A stretch of 64,000 nt of DNA from Sphingobacterium daejeonense (GTDB lineage: Bacteria; Bacteroidota; Bacteroidia; Sphingobacteriales; Sphingobacteriaceae): positions 3,472,001-3,536,000 of the forward strand of contig NZ_LR590470.1 in NCBI RefSeq assembly GCF_901472535.1, written 5' to 3'. Below are positions 47,829-57,711 of the stretch, piece by piece. Within the stretch, counting starts at the first letter, position 1; each line of letters starts with the position of its first letter. A program made the position numbers and the translations under genes. The notes under the pieces were generated by a model, which was given only the letters and a program-made list of their open reading frames with translations, searched no databases and had not been told where the DNA came from.

Positions 47829-47886
47829 TATATAGTATATATAAGATATAAAGGGGTCCCAGCTGCAAAGTTTGGGACCTTTTTTT
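47817..47886 (+). promoter_or_regulatory. Attenuator: antiterminator and terminator of the aromatic operon
   Basis: AGCTGGGAC (47817-47825) pairs with GTCCCAGCT (47856-47864) to form the antiterminator. GGTCCCA (47855-47861) pairs with TGGGACC (47873-47879), followed by seven T, to form the terminator. The two share 47856-47861 and exclude each other. Stalling in the F-W-F-F-Y-F run leaves 47817-47825 free and favours readthrough; fast translation to the stop covers it and favours termination. Confidence 0.85.
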
Positions 47887-47913
47887 GTGAATTAAAGAAC
47901 GCATATAAAAACA

Positions 47914-48745
47914 ATGAGTGAGAAAATAAAAATTGCCATCCAAGGAGTTAAGGCTTCCTTTCATGAAGAAGCGGCTTACAAATATTTCGGCAGGGATATC
48001 GAAACGCTTGAATGCTCTTCATTCAAGAAGACTTGCGAATTATTGAAACAAGGGAAAGCAGACTTCGTTGTAATGGCAATTGAGAACTCAATTGCAGGAA
48101 GTATCCTGCCTAATTACAATCTGTTGAGAGATTATAGATTTCATATTATCGGCGAAGTACATCTGAACATTCAACAGCACCTACTCGCATTGCCTGGGGT
48201 TAAGATCACCGACATTCAGTTTGTAGAATCACACCCTATCGCGATCAGACAATGTGATGAATTCTTGAGCGGACCATCCTGAATGGATTATCAAGGAGGG
48301 TATGGATACCGCTGCTTGTGCTAAGAAAATTCATGAAGAAAAGCTTACCAACACTGCCGCAATTGCGAGTGAAGCAGCAGCAAAATTATATGGATTGGAA
48401 ATTCTAGAGAAAAGAATTGAAACCAATAAGAAGAATTCTACACGGTTTTTAATTCTGTCGAATGAATTAGAGGAACAAAAGAATGCAAACAAAGCTTCCT
48501 TGTCATTCCAGACTTCGCATGCCATTGGTGCATTAGCCACAGTTTTACAATGTTTTGCTGAACAAAATGTAAACCTGAGTAAAATCCAGTCTATGCCTGT
48601 TGTAGGTCGTAGAAATGAATATGACTTCTATGTTGATGTAGAGTGGAAAAAACAAGCAGATTACGACGCTGCCATCAGAAAAGTATTAAAACATACCGTG
48701 AACTTCAGTATCATGGGTGAATACGTGAAAAACGAAAAGATCTAA
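47914..48745 (+). CDS. pheA: Prephenate dehydratase (frameshifted)
   Basis: Converts prephenate to phenylpyruvate in phenylalanine synthesis. N-terminal KIAIQGVKASFHEEAA and catalytic NSTRFLILSNE mark the PDT domain; a C-terminal ACT domain follows (HAIGALATVLQCFAEQNVNLSKIQSMPVV). The frame breaks near 48268-48272: dropping one C gives HPEWIIKEGMDTAACAKK. About 277 aa. The ACT motif reads QSMP where the feedback ESRP motif is usual. First structural gene after the attenuator. Confidence 0.92.
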
Positions 48746-48785
48746 ATCAAAATAATTAATAAGTAAATAATCAAAAATAAATACA

Positions 48786-49892
48786 ATGAAACATTCATTA
48801 GACATTCTCCCATTAAAATCTTGGTTAGATACAGGAGATAAACCTTTAATCATTGCCGGACCATGTAGTGCTGAAACTGAAGAGCAATTGGTTTCTACTG
48901 CACATTTATTAGCCAACACTGGAAAAGTGAATGTTTTACGTGCTGGGATTTGGAAACCACGCACACGTCCAGGGGAATTCGAAGGTATTGGCAGCATCGG
49001 ATTAGAATGGTTGAAAAGAGCAAAAGAAGAAACTGGATTATTGACAGCGACAGAAGTAGCGACAGCTAAACACGTTGAGGAAGCTTTGGCTGCTGGCGTT
49101 GATATTTTATGGGTAGGTGCTCGTTCAACAGCAAACCCTTTTACAGTACAGGAAATTGCTGACGCATTGCAAGGTGTAGATGTTCCAGTATTGATCAAAA
49201 ACCCAGTAAACCCAGATTTATCATTGTGGTTAGGCGCATTAGAAAGAGTAAACAGAGCTGGTATTAAGAAATTAGGTGCCATCCATAGAGGTTTCTCATC
49301 ATTCGAAAAAACTGCTTTCCGTAATGAACCAATGTGGGATATCGCTATTCAATTAAAGGCAATTGCTCCTGAATTACCTATTATCAATGACCCTAGTCAT
49401 ATCTGTGGTAACCGTGAGTTGATTCCATATATTACACAAAAAGCGATGGATATGGATATGCAAGGATTGATTATTGAATCTCACATTGATCCATCTGTTG
49501 CTTGGACTGATGCTAAACAGCAAGTAACTCCAGCAGCATTGGCAGATCTATTGGATAGTGTTTCAGTTCGTAAGCCAGAGTCTAACAATCCGGTTTTTGA
49601 AGATAAATTAGCAGAGTTACGCAGCCAGATTGACAAATTGGATGACCAGATCATCAAACAAATTGCTGACCGCATGAAGATTGCTGAGAAAATTGGTGAG
49701 GTTAAGAGAGATAACAACGTTACAATTCTTCAGATCAACCGTTGGGATGATTTAGTTAAGAAACGCATCCAATTGGCAAACGCGCTTAACTTAAGTGAAG
49801 AGTTTACATCAAAATATTTGGAATTGGTTCACAACGAATCTATTCGTAAGCAAAACGAGGTTATGAACACTAAACCGGTTGCGGAGGCTTAA
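48786..49892 (+). CDS. Bifunctional DAHP synthase/chorismate mutase
   Basis: Two enzymes in 368 aa. Residues 1 to about 262 are a type I-beta 3-deoxy-D-arabino-heptulosonate-7-phosphate synthase (IIAGPCSAETEEQL, WKPRTRPGEFEGIG, GAIHRGFSSFE, NDPSHICG). Residues about 275-355 are an AroQ-type chorismate mutase (LRSQIDKLDDQIIKQIADRMKIAEKIGEVKR). The fusion puts the first step of the shikimate pathway and the chorismate branch on one chain, usually a means for prephenate to control entry. Second gene of the operon. Confidence 0.95.
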   Translation: MKHSLDILPLKSWLDTGDKPLIIAGPCSAETEEQLVSTAHLLANTGKVNVLRAGIWKPRTRPGEFEGIGSIGLEWLKRAKEETGLLTATEVATAKHVEEALAAGVDILWVGARSTANPFTVQEIADALQGVDVPVLIKNPVNPDLSLWLGALERVNRAGIKKLGAIHRGFSSFEKTAFRNEPMWDIAIQLKAIAPELPIINDPSHICGNRELIPYITQKAMDMDMQGLIIESHIDPSVAWTDAKQQVTPAALADLLDSVSVRKPESNNPVFEDKLAELRSQIDKLDDQIIKQIADRMKIAEKIGEVKRDNNVTILQINRWDDLVKKRIQLANALNLSEEFTSKYLELVHNESIRKQNEVMNTKPVAEA

Positions 49893-49894
49893 TA

Positions 49895-51148
49895 ATGTCA
49901 GCGAAAAGCTTAATTTTAACCCACCCTTCGCAAGAAATTAAAGGCACGGTACAGCTTACAGGCTCCAAATCTGAGAGCAACCGTGCTCTTATCATCCAAG
50001 CATTAAGTAAAGGAACTGTTAAAGTCGAAAATCTTTCAGAAGCAGCCGACACTGTTACATTGAAAGCTGCCCTAGAAAAAGCACAAGATACTTCAACAGA
50101 CCTAAAAACTATAGATATTGGCCCAGCGGGAACGGCTATGCGTTTCCTGACATCATATCTTAATTTGATCAAAGGAAACTTTGTTCTTACCGGAACAGAG
50201 CGTATGCAACAAAGACCAATAGGTATTTTGGTTGATGCATTGAAAGATTTAGGTGCCGATATTCATTATGAAAACAAATCAGGATACCCTCCCATCAAAA
50301 TTGAAGGTGGAATGATTCAGGGAAAGGACAAGATTTCAATCCAAGGTAATATTAGCAGTCAATATATATCATCCCTCCTATTGATTGCCTCTTCTTTGAA
50401 AAAAGGACTTACTTTGGACATCCAAGGAGAACTAACTTCCCGTCCCTATGTCACTATGACCTTGGAAATGCTTAAAGAATGTGGTATTGCTTATGATTTT
50501 AATCAAAACAGTATCCGTATTGCTAAGCAACCATTTCAAGAGTCTGTAATTTATGTTGAACCGGACTGGAGTGCCGCATCCTATTGGTATTCGATTGTAG
50601 CATTATCAAAGAATGGACATATCGTATTGCCAGGTTTAAAACAGCATAGTTTACAAGGGGATATGGAAATCGTGGAGATTATGACCCATTTCGGTGCTGA
50701 ATCGAGTTTTGAATCTGACGGATTGCATTTGAAAAAAGTAGGTTTAAATTCCGAAAAAACATTATTTGATTTCAAAGAATGTCCTGATTTGGCACAAACT
50801 GTCGTTGTTGTAGCTTCGGCGTTGAAGAAGGATGTATCTTTCACGGGTTTGGAAACCTTGAAAATCAAAGAAACAGATAGGATTTTAGCACTACAAACAG
50901 AAATAGCAAAATTCGGAGCGGAATTAGTTGCCGACGGAGAAACCTATCATCTGAAGACAGAGAATGTGTCAGATCCAAGGAATCTTACTATTTCTACTTA
51001 CGAGGACCACAGAATGGCTATGGCATTTGCACCTTTAGCTTTAGTCTTCCAGCAGGTTATTATAGAAGAACCTGAAGTGGTTGAAAAATCTTACCCGATG
51101 TTTTGGGATCATTTGCAACAGCAAGGTTTTTCTATCTCAGAAAAATAA
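49895..51148 (+). CDS. aroA: 3-phosphoshikimate 1-carboxyvinyltransferase (EPSP synthase)
   Basis: Sixth step of the shikimate pathway. 417 aa with two inverse-alpha-beta domains; LTGSKSESNRALIIQ at the N-terminus binds shikimate-3-phosphate, IGPAGTAMRFLTSYL is the PEP-binding region, and IKETDRILALQTEIAKFGAEL and YEDHRMAMAFAPLAL are the closing motifs. 2 bp after the DAHP synthase stop. Confidence 0.95.
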   Translation: MSAKSLILTHPSQEIKGTVQLTGSKSESNRALIIQALSKGTVKVENLSEAADTVTLKAALEKAQDTSTDLKTIDIGPAGTAMRFLTSYLNLIKGNFVLTGTERMQQRPIGILVDALKDLGADIHYENKSGYPPIKIEGGMIQGKDKISIQGNISSQYISSLLLIASSLKKGLTLDIQGELTSRPYVTMTLEMLKECGIAYDFNQNSIRIAKQPFQESVIYVEPDWSAASYWYSIVALSKNGHIVLPGLKQHSLQGDMEIVEIMTHFGAESSFESDGLHLKKVGLNSEKTLFDFKECPDLAQTVVVVASALKKDVSFTGLETLKIKETDRILALQTEIAKFGAELVADGETYHLKTENVSDPRNLTISTYEDHRMAMAFAPLALVFQQVIIEEPEVVEKSYPMFWDHLQQQGFSISEK

Positions 51149-51215
51149 TATTATTATTCAGGCAAGCTAAGCATATTAGTATCAATTTTTATATATTTAC
51201 GGGCACTATAGAATT

Positions 51216-52313
51216 ATGGCAGGAAATACTTTTGGAGATTTATTTAGGATAAGCACTTTCGGGGAATCACATGGAAAGGCAATTGGGGTGATTGTTGATG
51301 GTTGTCCTGCATTGATTGACATTGACGAAGAATTCATTCAATCAGAGCTTGACAAACGTCGCCCTGGACAATCCAAAATAACGACCCAAAGAAAAGAAAG
51401 TGATACTGCCCAAATTCTTTCCGGAACATTCGAAGGTAAGTCGACTGGGACACCAATCGCTATCGTTATTCCTAACGAGGACCAACGTTCAAAGGACTAT
51501 TCCCATATTCAAGATAAATTCAGACCTTCTCATGCTGATTACACGTACCAAAGCAAGTACGGAATCCGTGATTACCGTGGTGGTGGCAGGTCTTCAGCAC
51601 GCGAGACAGCAGCAAGAGTAGCTGCTGGAGCAATTGCTAAATTGTTTTTGAAGAAACACGGGATTGAGATTTTTGCTCACGTGTCTGCAGTAGGTCAAAT
51701 CGAGGCTCAAAATTTAAACTTGAATGATCTCAACGCATTATTGGAAACTCGCGAGAGCAACATTGTGAGATGTGCTGATCCGGCGAGTGCTGCAGAAATG
51801 GAAGATTTCATCAATCAAGTCAGAAAAAATGGAGATACTGTTGGTGGTGTAATTTCCACTGTAATCAGAAACACTCCTGTTGGATTGGGCGAACCGGTAT
51901 TCGACAAGCTTCACGCTGACCTTGCAAAAGCGATGATGAGCATCAATGCGGTGCATGGCTTTGAATATGGATCCGGATTCGAAGGCTCCAAAATGTTGGG
52001 CTCTGAACACAATGATATTTTCGTCAATCAAGACGACAAAATAAAAACAATAACCAATTTTTCAGGAGGTATTCAAGGTGGAATCTCCAATGGAATGGAC
52101 ATTACTTTCCGCACAGCATTTAAACCTGTAGCTACGATCATGCGTGACCAAAGCACAATAAATGAGGAAGGAAATGAAACCACCATTTCTGGGAAAGGAC
52201 GCCATGACCCATGTGTCGTACCTCGTGCTGTAATTATCGTAGAAGCTATGGCTGCATTAGTGATAGCTGATCATTTTCTAAAATATAAGGCCTATTTAAA
52301 GGATGCAGAATAG
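51216..52313 (+). CDS. aroC: Chorismate synthase
   Basis: Last shared step of aromatic biosynthesis, FMN-dependent. 365 aa with the three family motifs in order: [40 protein letters not shown] and [21 protein letters not shown]. All flavin-binding residues visible. Fourth structural gene of the operon; the kinase start lies inside its last codons (11-bp overlap). Confidence 0.96.
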   Translation: MAGNTFGDLFRISTFGESHGKAIGVIVDGCPALIDIDEEFIQSELDKRRPGQSKITTQRKESDTAQILSGTFEGKSTGTPIAIVIPNEDQRSKDYSHIQDKFRPSHADYTYQSKYGIRDYRGGGRSSARETAARVAAGAIAKLFLKKHGIEIFAHVSAVGQIEAQNLNLNDLNALLETRESNIVRCADPASAAEMEDFINQVRKNGDTVGGVISTVIRNTPVGLGEPVFDKLHADLAKAMMSINAVHGFEYGSGFEGSKMLGSEHNDIFVNQDDKIKTITNFSGGIQGGISNGMDITFRTAFKPVATIMRDQSTINEEGNETTISGKGRHDPCVVPRAVIIVEAMAALVIADHFLKYKAYLKDAE

Positions 52314-53227
52314 CAATTATATTCTTTCATGTGATATTGGAGGGACACATATCACATCGGCAATCGTTGAGAAGGATTCCTGGAAAATTCTTGACGAAAC
52401 CATTACGCGCTCGCATGTAAATTCATTGGAAAATGCTAAATCGATTTTTCTTGACTGGACCAATAACATGAAAGCCTGCCTTGAAAAAACCGATATTTCG
52501 ATTAAAAAGATCGGAATCGCTGCCCCGGGACCATTCGATTACGACAAAGGAATTGCCCTAATGAAGGGTCAATCCAAATATGACAGCATCTATAATATGC
52601 AGGTCACTGAACCTATTTTGGACGGCCTAGGCAATACAGATCTTACAATATTGTATATCAACGATGCTGCTGCTTTTCTACAGGGGTGAAGTGTTTGGTT
52701 GTGGTCTGGAGAACAATGAGCGGATCTTGGGAATCACATTGGGGACAGGATTGGGCAGTGCCGTTTGGAACCAAGGTGAAAAAGCTTTTGATGCCGATTT
52801 ATGGAATACTCCTTATAAGGATTCCATCTATGAAGAGTATTTAGTGACGCGTTGGTTTGTAAAAAGATTTGAGGAATTGACTGGTCTCAAGGAAAGTGGC
52901 CTTAGGGAAATCTTAGAAAAACATGGCGAAACAGAAGAAGTAGACCAATTACTTTCGGAATATCAAGAGAACTTATTGAGTTTTATTAAGTTCTTCAGCA
53001 AGGAATATGATTGCAAAATTTTAGTTATTGGCGGTAATATCGTCAAGGCTTGGGACAGAATCTTCCCTGAAAAATCACCACTTAAAGAGTTTGAAATTCT
53101 AATTGGAAAGTATCAGGAGCATGCGGCTATCATAGGTGCAGCTGCCTTGTTTTTCAAATGGAATTTAATATTCAGGAACATATCCTCCTTAAAAAATAGG
53201 AGGATATGTTGTTGGATTACTATCTGA
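52303..53227 (+). CDS. ROK-family sugar kinase (frameshifted)
   Basis: ROK kinase-like protein; N-terminal ATP loop [28 protein letters not shown], and [12 protein letters not shown]. It lacks the CxCGxxGC zinc motif of classic ROK repressors. An extra G in 52683-52686 breaks the frame; without it [15 protein letters not shown] is continuous. The C-terminal tail beyond [11 protein letters not shown] runs into the convergent gene and may be affected by another indel. Sugar substrate unknown; overlap with aroC suggests cotranscription by chance of layout. Confidence 0.8.
53177..53210. other. Hairpin spanning the convergent gene ends
   Basis: AACATATCCTCC / GGAGGATATGTT, 12-bp perfect arms with a 10-nt A-rich loop, overlapping the stop codon of the E1 gene (minus) and the tail of the kinase gene (plus). 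No T-run, so not a classic terminator. Confidence 0.6.
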
Positions 53228-55608
53228 CATGATTTGGTAGGCAGTTTCTACCACATCATCAACAGCTGGCTTAGTGAAATAATCACCATCAGAACCATAA
53301 GGAGGTCTATGAGCCTTGGCTGTTAAAGTTTTGGGTTGACCATCCAAATAATAGTATCCACCTTGTTTCTCTAATATTTCATGTGTGATAAAAGCGGATG
53401 CTCCACCTGGAAAATCCTCATCTACCACCAATAATTTATTTGTCTTCTTCAGAGATTCAACAGAGATTTGATCTCTGTCAAAAGGTTGCAGACATTGAGC
53501 ATCGATTATTTCTATGCTTACGCCTAATTTTTCCAGTTCTAATGCTGCCTCTTGCACAATTCTCAAGGTTGATCCGTATGACACTACTGTCAGGTCTGAA
53601 CCTTCGCGGATTTTCTCTGCTTTGCCGATAGGCACTGTGAATTCTCCAATATTTAGTGGCATTTTTTCTTTTAACCTATACCCATTCAGACATTCTACCA
53701 CTAATGCGGGTTCATCAGATTTCAAGAGGGTATTGTACATTCCTGCAGCTTGGGTCATATTACGGGGAACACAAATATGCATTCCACGAAGTCCACCTAA
53801 AAGCACTGACATAGGAGACCCTGAATGCCATATTCCTTCTAAGCGGTGTCCTCTGGTCCTCACGATCAATGGCGCTCTTTGTCTTCCTTTTGTTCTATAA
53901 CTTAAGCTTGCAAGGTCATCGCTCAACACTGGCATTGCATAAATCAAGTAGTCCAAATACTGTATTTCAGCTATTGGCCTAAAACCTCTTATTGCCAGTC
54001 CGATTCCTTTGCCTATAATTGCGGATTCGCGGATCCCTGTATCGAAGATACGTTGATTTCCGAATTCATCCTGAAGGCCAGCGAAACCTTGATTTACATC
54101 TCCTATTTTACCTACGTCCTCACCGAATGCCAGCAATCTTGCATCCTTGTCAAAATTCGCCTTAAAACAAGCGTTCAGCACTTCACGGCCATCTACAATA
54201 GCTGAGTTCTGGTCATATTCTGCAGGAATAGTCTCAACTGCCAAAGGTGAGTATTTAGTATCAACGAACAATTTGTCGTTGAATCTATTATGATTAACTT
54301 TTTAATTTTTCTTGGAACCAAGAGATCAATTCATCTTTTCCTAAAACATCAACTCCCCTCAGCTCTCTGATAACCCTTCTAACATTGACATATACTTCTT
54401 TTAGTGAAGGTTCTGTAGTAGACAATAGGGTTTTCAGGGGGATCTCAGCAGCATGATGGTTAACGCCTTCCAATTTAGCGATCGCTTCTTCAAGATCAAC
54501 CTGTAATGTTTTTCTATAATCTGACCAGGCTCTTTTCTGTTCTTTTCTTACATAATCCTTAGCTTCCGAATCGATTGTTGAAAGTTCTTCTTCTGTTGCC
54601 ATTCCAGATTCGATCAACCAATCCCTCATTCTCTTGTTGCAATCAAATTCTGTTTCCCCATTCCAGTCTCTCATCCGTTTTATAACGTTCATGTGAACCT
54701 GAAGTTGAGTGCCCTTGGGGCTGGGTCATTTCAACTACATGCACTAAGCAAGGTTTACTATTGTTTCGGGCAAAATCAGCGGCTTTTTCATAAACTTCAC
54801 ATAAGCCTGCATAATCCCATCCTTTAACTCTAAATATTTCAAAGCCAGGTCCTGCTTCATCATCTTGAAATCCGCGTAATACAGCTGAAATATCTCCTTT
54901 CGTAGTTTGTATATCATTAGGAACGGAGATTCCATATCCATCATCCCAAATTGAGATAACTACTGGAAGTTGCTTTACTCCTGCTGCATTCACAGTTTCC
55001 CAGAAAACACCTTCTGATGTTGCCGCATTTCCAATAGTACAGAATACGACTTCGTTGCCATCCTTTGTAAATTTGTCTTTATGCGAAAGATTAGGGTTAT
55101 TTTTATAGAGTTTTGATGCCAAGCCTAGTCCCAGAATGCGAGACATTTGGCCACCTGTTGTAGAGATATCTGAAAAGCAGTTTACTTGAGCAGTTTGATC
55201 CATCCACTCTCCTTGTTCATCAATCAGTGGGGTCGCAAAATGAGCTACCATCTGCCTACCTCCTGATGATGGTTCAGCATCCAAATCTGGGTTGGCATAA
55301 AGTTGAGAGAAGAAATTATAGATGCTATTAATACCTAGGGCAAATGCTAGAGTTTGGTCCCTATAATATCCGGACCGCCAATCTCCAGGTTTAAAAACCT
55401 TTGATAAAGCAATTTGCGCTAATTCTTTTCCGTCTCCAAATATTCCAAACTTTGCTTTACCGGTTAGGACTTCTTTCCTTCCTAGTAAACTTACAAATCG
55501 GCTCTCAGTGGCTAGTTTATAATCTTCGATGAGTACCTGGCGGAATTCCTCGTAGCTAATTTTTGATGTATTATATTGCACTGCTCGTGTCGTGTTTAAT
55601 TCTGACAT
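53189..55608 (-). CDS. Fused alpha/beta 2-oxoacid dehydrogenase E1 (two frameshifts)
   Basis: Thiamine-diphosphate E1 of a branched-chain 2-oxoacid or pyruvate-type dehydrogenase complex, about 806 aa. Alpha half: GDWRSGYYRDQTLAFALGI, IGNAATSEGVFWETVN, and SHERYKTDERLEW; beta half: GEDVGKIGDVNQGFAGLQ, FRPIAEIQYLDYLIYAM and VVDEDFPGGASAFITHEI. Shifts: four C at 54657-54660 (three expected) and five T at 54299-54303 (four expected; then EKLKVNHNRFNDKLFVDT bridges the halves). If the second shift is real, alpha and beta would be separate proteins. Substrate unclear; no E2 or E3 nearby. Confidence 0.85.
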
Positions 55609-55806
55609 TAAAGTGGTTCCTTTTTTAACAAAAATAAGAAAATAAACGACTTTATCCCTTTCTGTTGAGGTTTAAATGAGATGTATTTTTAATTAAACCC
55701 TATACATTAAGACAATAATCCTTACTTTTAGCCGTATTTTCAAAGGACTTATGAGTAACATACATTTTTTTTGATGCGAATTCAGGATCCGGAAACTTAG
55801 GCGATC

Positions 55807-56490
55807 TTGAGAAAAACACTTGTCATTAACAATCTACTAACCATTCCATTAGAGAAAAGGGACAATGAATGGGTTGCAGAATTCATCGATAACATTGCGG
55901 AAGCGAACTTAGCTGTTGCGGAGCCTGAAATCATTATGAGTAATGAAGGGTTTCCATATTTCAATTTGAGGTCTGTAGAACCTGGAGAGAACTTCCAGGC
56001 ATATGTCATCAAAAACAAATTGCCTGTTTTATTGCAGAATGGTTTTGGAGTTGCCTTAAATACGAGGAAGGAAAATCCGGACTGGATGTTCAGCTATGGT
56101 GATTTATTAAATTATGCTGTTCGCAAAGAATTCTATACCGATGATCATCATTTTGCTAGGAACAACCAGGATTTTGTGATTGGTAGCGATGAGGAAATCT
56201 TGGTTGGTCAGCCATCCGAGGAAATCCTTCCAGGTTATGCCCGTCAACAGATTCGGGAATTCTTGCAATATTCGGGTGTAAAAAATCCGATGGTTATGTT
56301 GATAGCCAGGAACTACAATGACGAGGAGAATGTTACCCAAGATTTAGTTTTTAATATTACTCCTAGGAACTTTTCAAACGAAAAAGAATACCAAGCAGCG
56401 ATGAATACTGTTTCATGGTTCTTGCCTAAGCACTATTCATTAGTAGGTATGGACGCAGAAACAATGGGTCCGGGGTTCCAACCGCTATAA
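55807..56490 (+). CDS. Conserved hypothetical protein
   Basis: Cytoplasmic, 227 aa, acidic, no signal or membrane segment. Begins MRKTLVINNLLTIPLEKRDN; a middle part reads FSYGDLLNYAVRKEFY and the end is GPGFQPL. A segment (NNQDFVIGSDEEILVGQPSE) recalls the SseB-like enhanced-serine-sensitivity proteins only loosely. I do not recognise the family. The translation start could be the TTG assigned at 55807, as no ATG precedes the conserved part. Confidence 0.6.
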   Translation: MRKTLVINNLLTIPLEKRDNEWVAEFIDNIAEANLAVAEPEIIMSNEGFPYFNLRSVEPGENFQAYVIKNKLPVLLQNGFGVALNTRKENPDWMFSYGDLLNYAVRKEFYTDDHHFARNNQDFVIGSDEEILVGQPSEEILPGYARQQIREFLQYSGVKNPMVMLIARNYNDEENVTQDLVFNITPRNFSNEKEYQAAMNTVSWFLPKHYSLVGMDAETMGPGFQPL

Positions 56491-56612
56491 TTTAAAATAT
56501 ATTGGCCAGGTTAAAACATTTCCTGGCTATTTATATATTGTTCACAATCAAAATTCACAATTTTCTACATTTGCATGATCCGTTGATTCGGAGCTGTCCT
56601 ATTTATATAATT

Positions 56613-57074
56613 ATGTTTTTATTTAATGTCAGGGTTTACGGAATTCTACTTAATTCAAATAACGAGGTTCTTATTAGCGATGAGCGAACGGAGAATGTTT
56701 CGTTTACGAAATTCCCGGGCGGAGGTTTAGAATACGGAGAAGGTCTGATTGAGGCTTTAAAACGGGAATATCTAGAAGAGACGGGTATGGAGGTTGAAGT
56801 TACAAAACATATTTACACGACAGATTTTTACGAAAAATCGAGTTTTAACGAGAGTCAAATCATTTCAATTTACTATCAAGTTGAGCAAAAGAACGACATT
56901 GTATTAAACATTAGGACAAAATCTTTCGACTTTACTGAAAAATCACTAGAAGGAAAGTTACAAGCTTTTAGATTAATTCCTTTAAATGAGCTTAAAGAAA
57001 ATGATCTAACATTTAAAACTGATAGGGTTGCATGGGTTGAATTTTTAAAAAGTTTAGATAAAATTCAATTATAA
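56613..57074 (+). CDS. Nudix hydrolase
   Basis: Mg-dependent pyrophosphohydrolase of nucleoside-diphosphate-linked compounds, 153 aa. The full Nudix box is visible (GLEYGEGLIEALKREYLEET-G: G-x5-E-x7-R-E-x2-E-E-x-G). Start set to 56613 (MFLFNVRVYGILL), as the frame upstream to 56502 encodes nothing like the family. Substrate cannot be inferred. Confidence 0.9.
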   Translation: MFLFNVRVYGILLNSNNEVLISDERTENVSFTKFPGGGLEYGEGLIEALKREYLEETGMEVEVTKHIYTTDFYEKSSFNESQIISIYYQVEQKNDIVLNIRTKSFDFTEKSLEGKLQAFRLIPLNELKENDLTFKTDRVAWVEFLKSLDKIQL

Positions 57075-57094
57075 TATAAATGTTGCAACTTTTA

Positions 57095-57252
57095 TTTGAT
57101 TTTATAATAAAAGGTTTTTACTTTTACAGTGGGTCTTGGAAATAGACTTTAGTCTATTCTAAAATCCATGTTTTGAAAACACCTAGTTCTATAGGGTTTT
57201 ATTAATAGTTAGTGTGATTTTAAGGCGATACTCCCCGTATCGCCTTATTTAT
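57095..57252 (+). ncRNA. Possible small RNA or long 3' UTR with strong terminator
   Basis: TTTG (57095-57098), 20 bp, then TACTTTTA (57119-57126) resembles the Bacteroidota promoter; about 125 bases later AAGGCGATAC/GTATCGCCTT (57222-57246) with a T-rich tail ends the unit. Inside, AATAGACT/AGTCTATT can pair. No ORF. Alternatively the terminator simply serves the Nudix gene. Confidence 0.35.
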
Positions 57253-57479
57253 TTTTAGGATGGAAGATTATCCATACTTATTTCTCAAATCACAAAATTA
57301 ATCGATATCATACCGTCAATTCCTGATGTTCGTTACAAAAATCGTTAAGCTTACCTATAATCGATAAAAATTTCTATTTTAACTTTTCTTTTAAGAATGC
57401 TTTGTAATTATTGAGGTCAATGTGCCTAATTTGGGGATCAGGGAAAATCTTGCCATTGCAGCAAAACTATAATGGAATA
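57253..57479. other. Intergenic region, nothing recognised
   Basis: About 230 bp between the terminator at 57246 and the palindrome at 57480; no ORF over 30 codons, no RNA structure recognised. Confidence 0.5.
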
Positions 57480-57532
57480 GATAGAATATTGAGCTGGGAT
57501 AGATCCCATCTATCCCAACTCAATATTCTATC
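57480..57532. terminator. Long inverted repeat at the 3' end of the 43-aa gene
   Basis: GATAGAATATTGAG, one mismatch, TGGGATAG, 7-nt loop, then the complement: 23-base arms with one unpaired position. It overlaps the stop codon of the small gene. Likely an RNA 3' end or stability element; lacks a T-run on either strand. Confidence 0.65.
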
Positions 57533-57659
57533 TTAATAAATAAGCCAACAAAATCACGATTGCACCTCCGATGATAATAATCCACTTATTTACGGTTCCT
57601 CCATGTGCACCTTCTTGGCTCTTATACTTATAATCTCTTTTAAACTTATTCTCTTCCAT
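57528..57659 (-). CDS. Small single-pass membrane protein, 43 aa
   Basis: Too short for most gene calls. Sequence: charged N-terminus MEENKFKRDYKYKSQEGAHG, then a 17-residue hydrophobic helix (WIIIIGGAIVILLAYLL) and a closing Arg. An AAGGAGGAAATC ribosome site lies directly before the ATG, which is rare in this window and argues strongly for translation. Function unknown; likely cytoplasmic N-terminus, inserted in the inner membrane. Confidence 0.75.
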   Translation of the reverse strand: MEENKFKRDYKYKSQEGAHGGTVNKWIIIIGGAIVILLAYLLR

Positions 57660-57711
57660 GATTTCCTCCTTCTTTACTATATGATGCTAATTATATACAA
57701 TTTACATAAAA

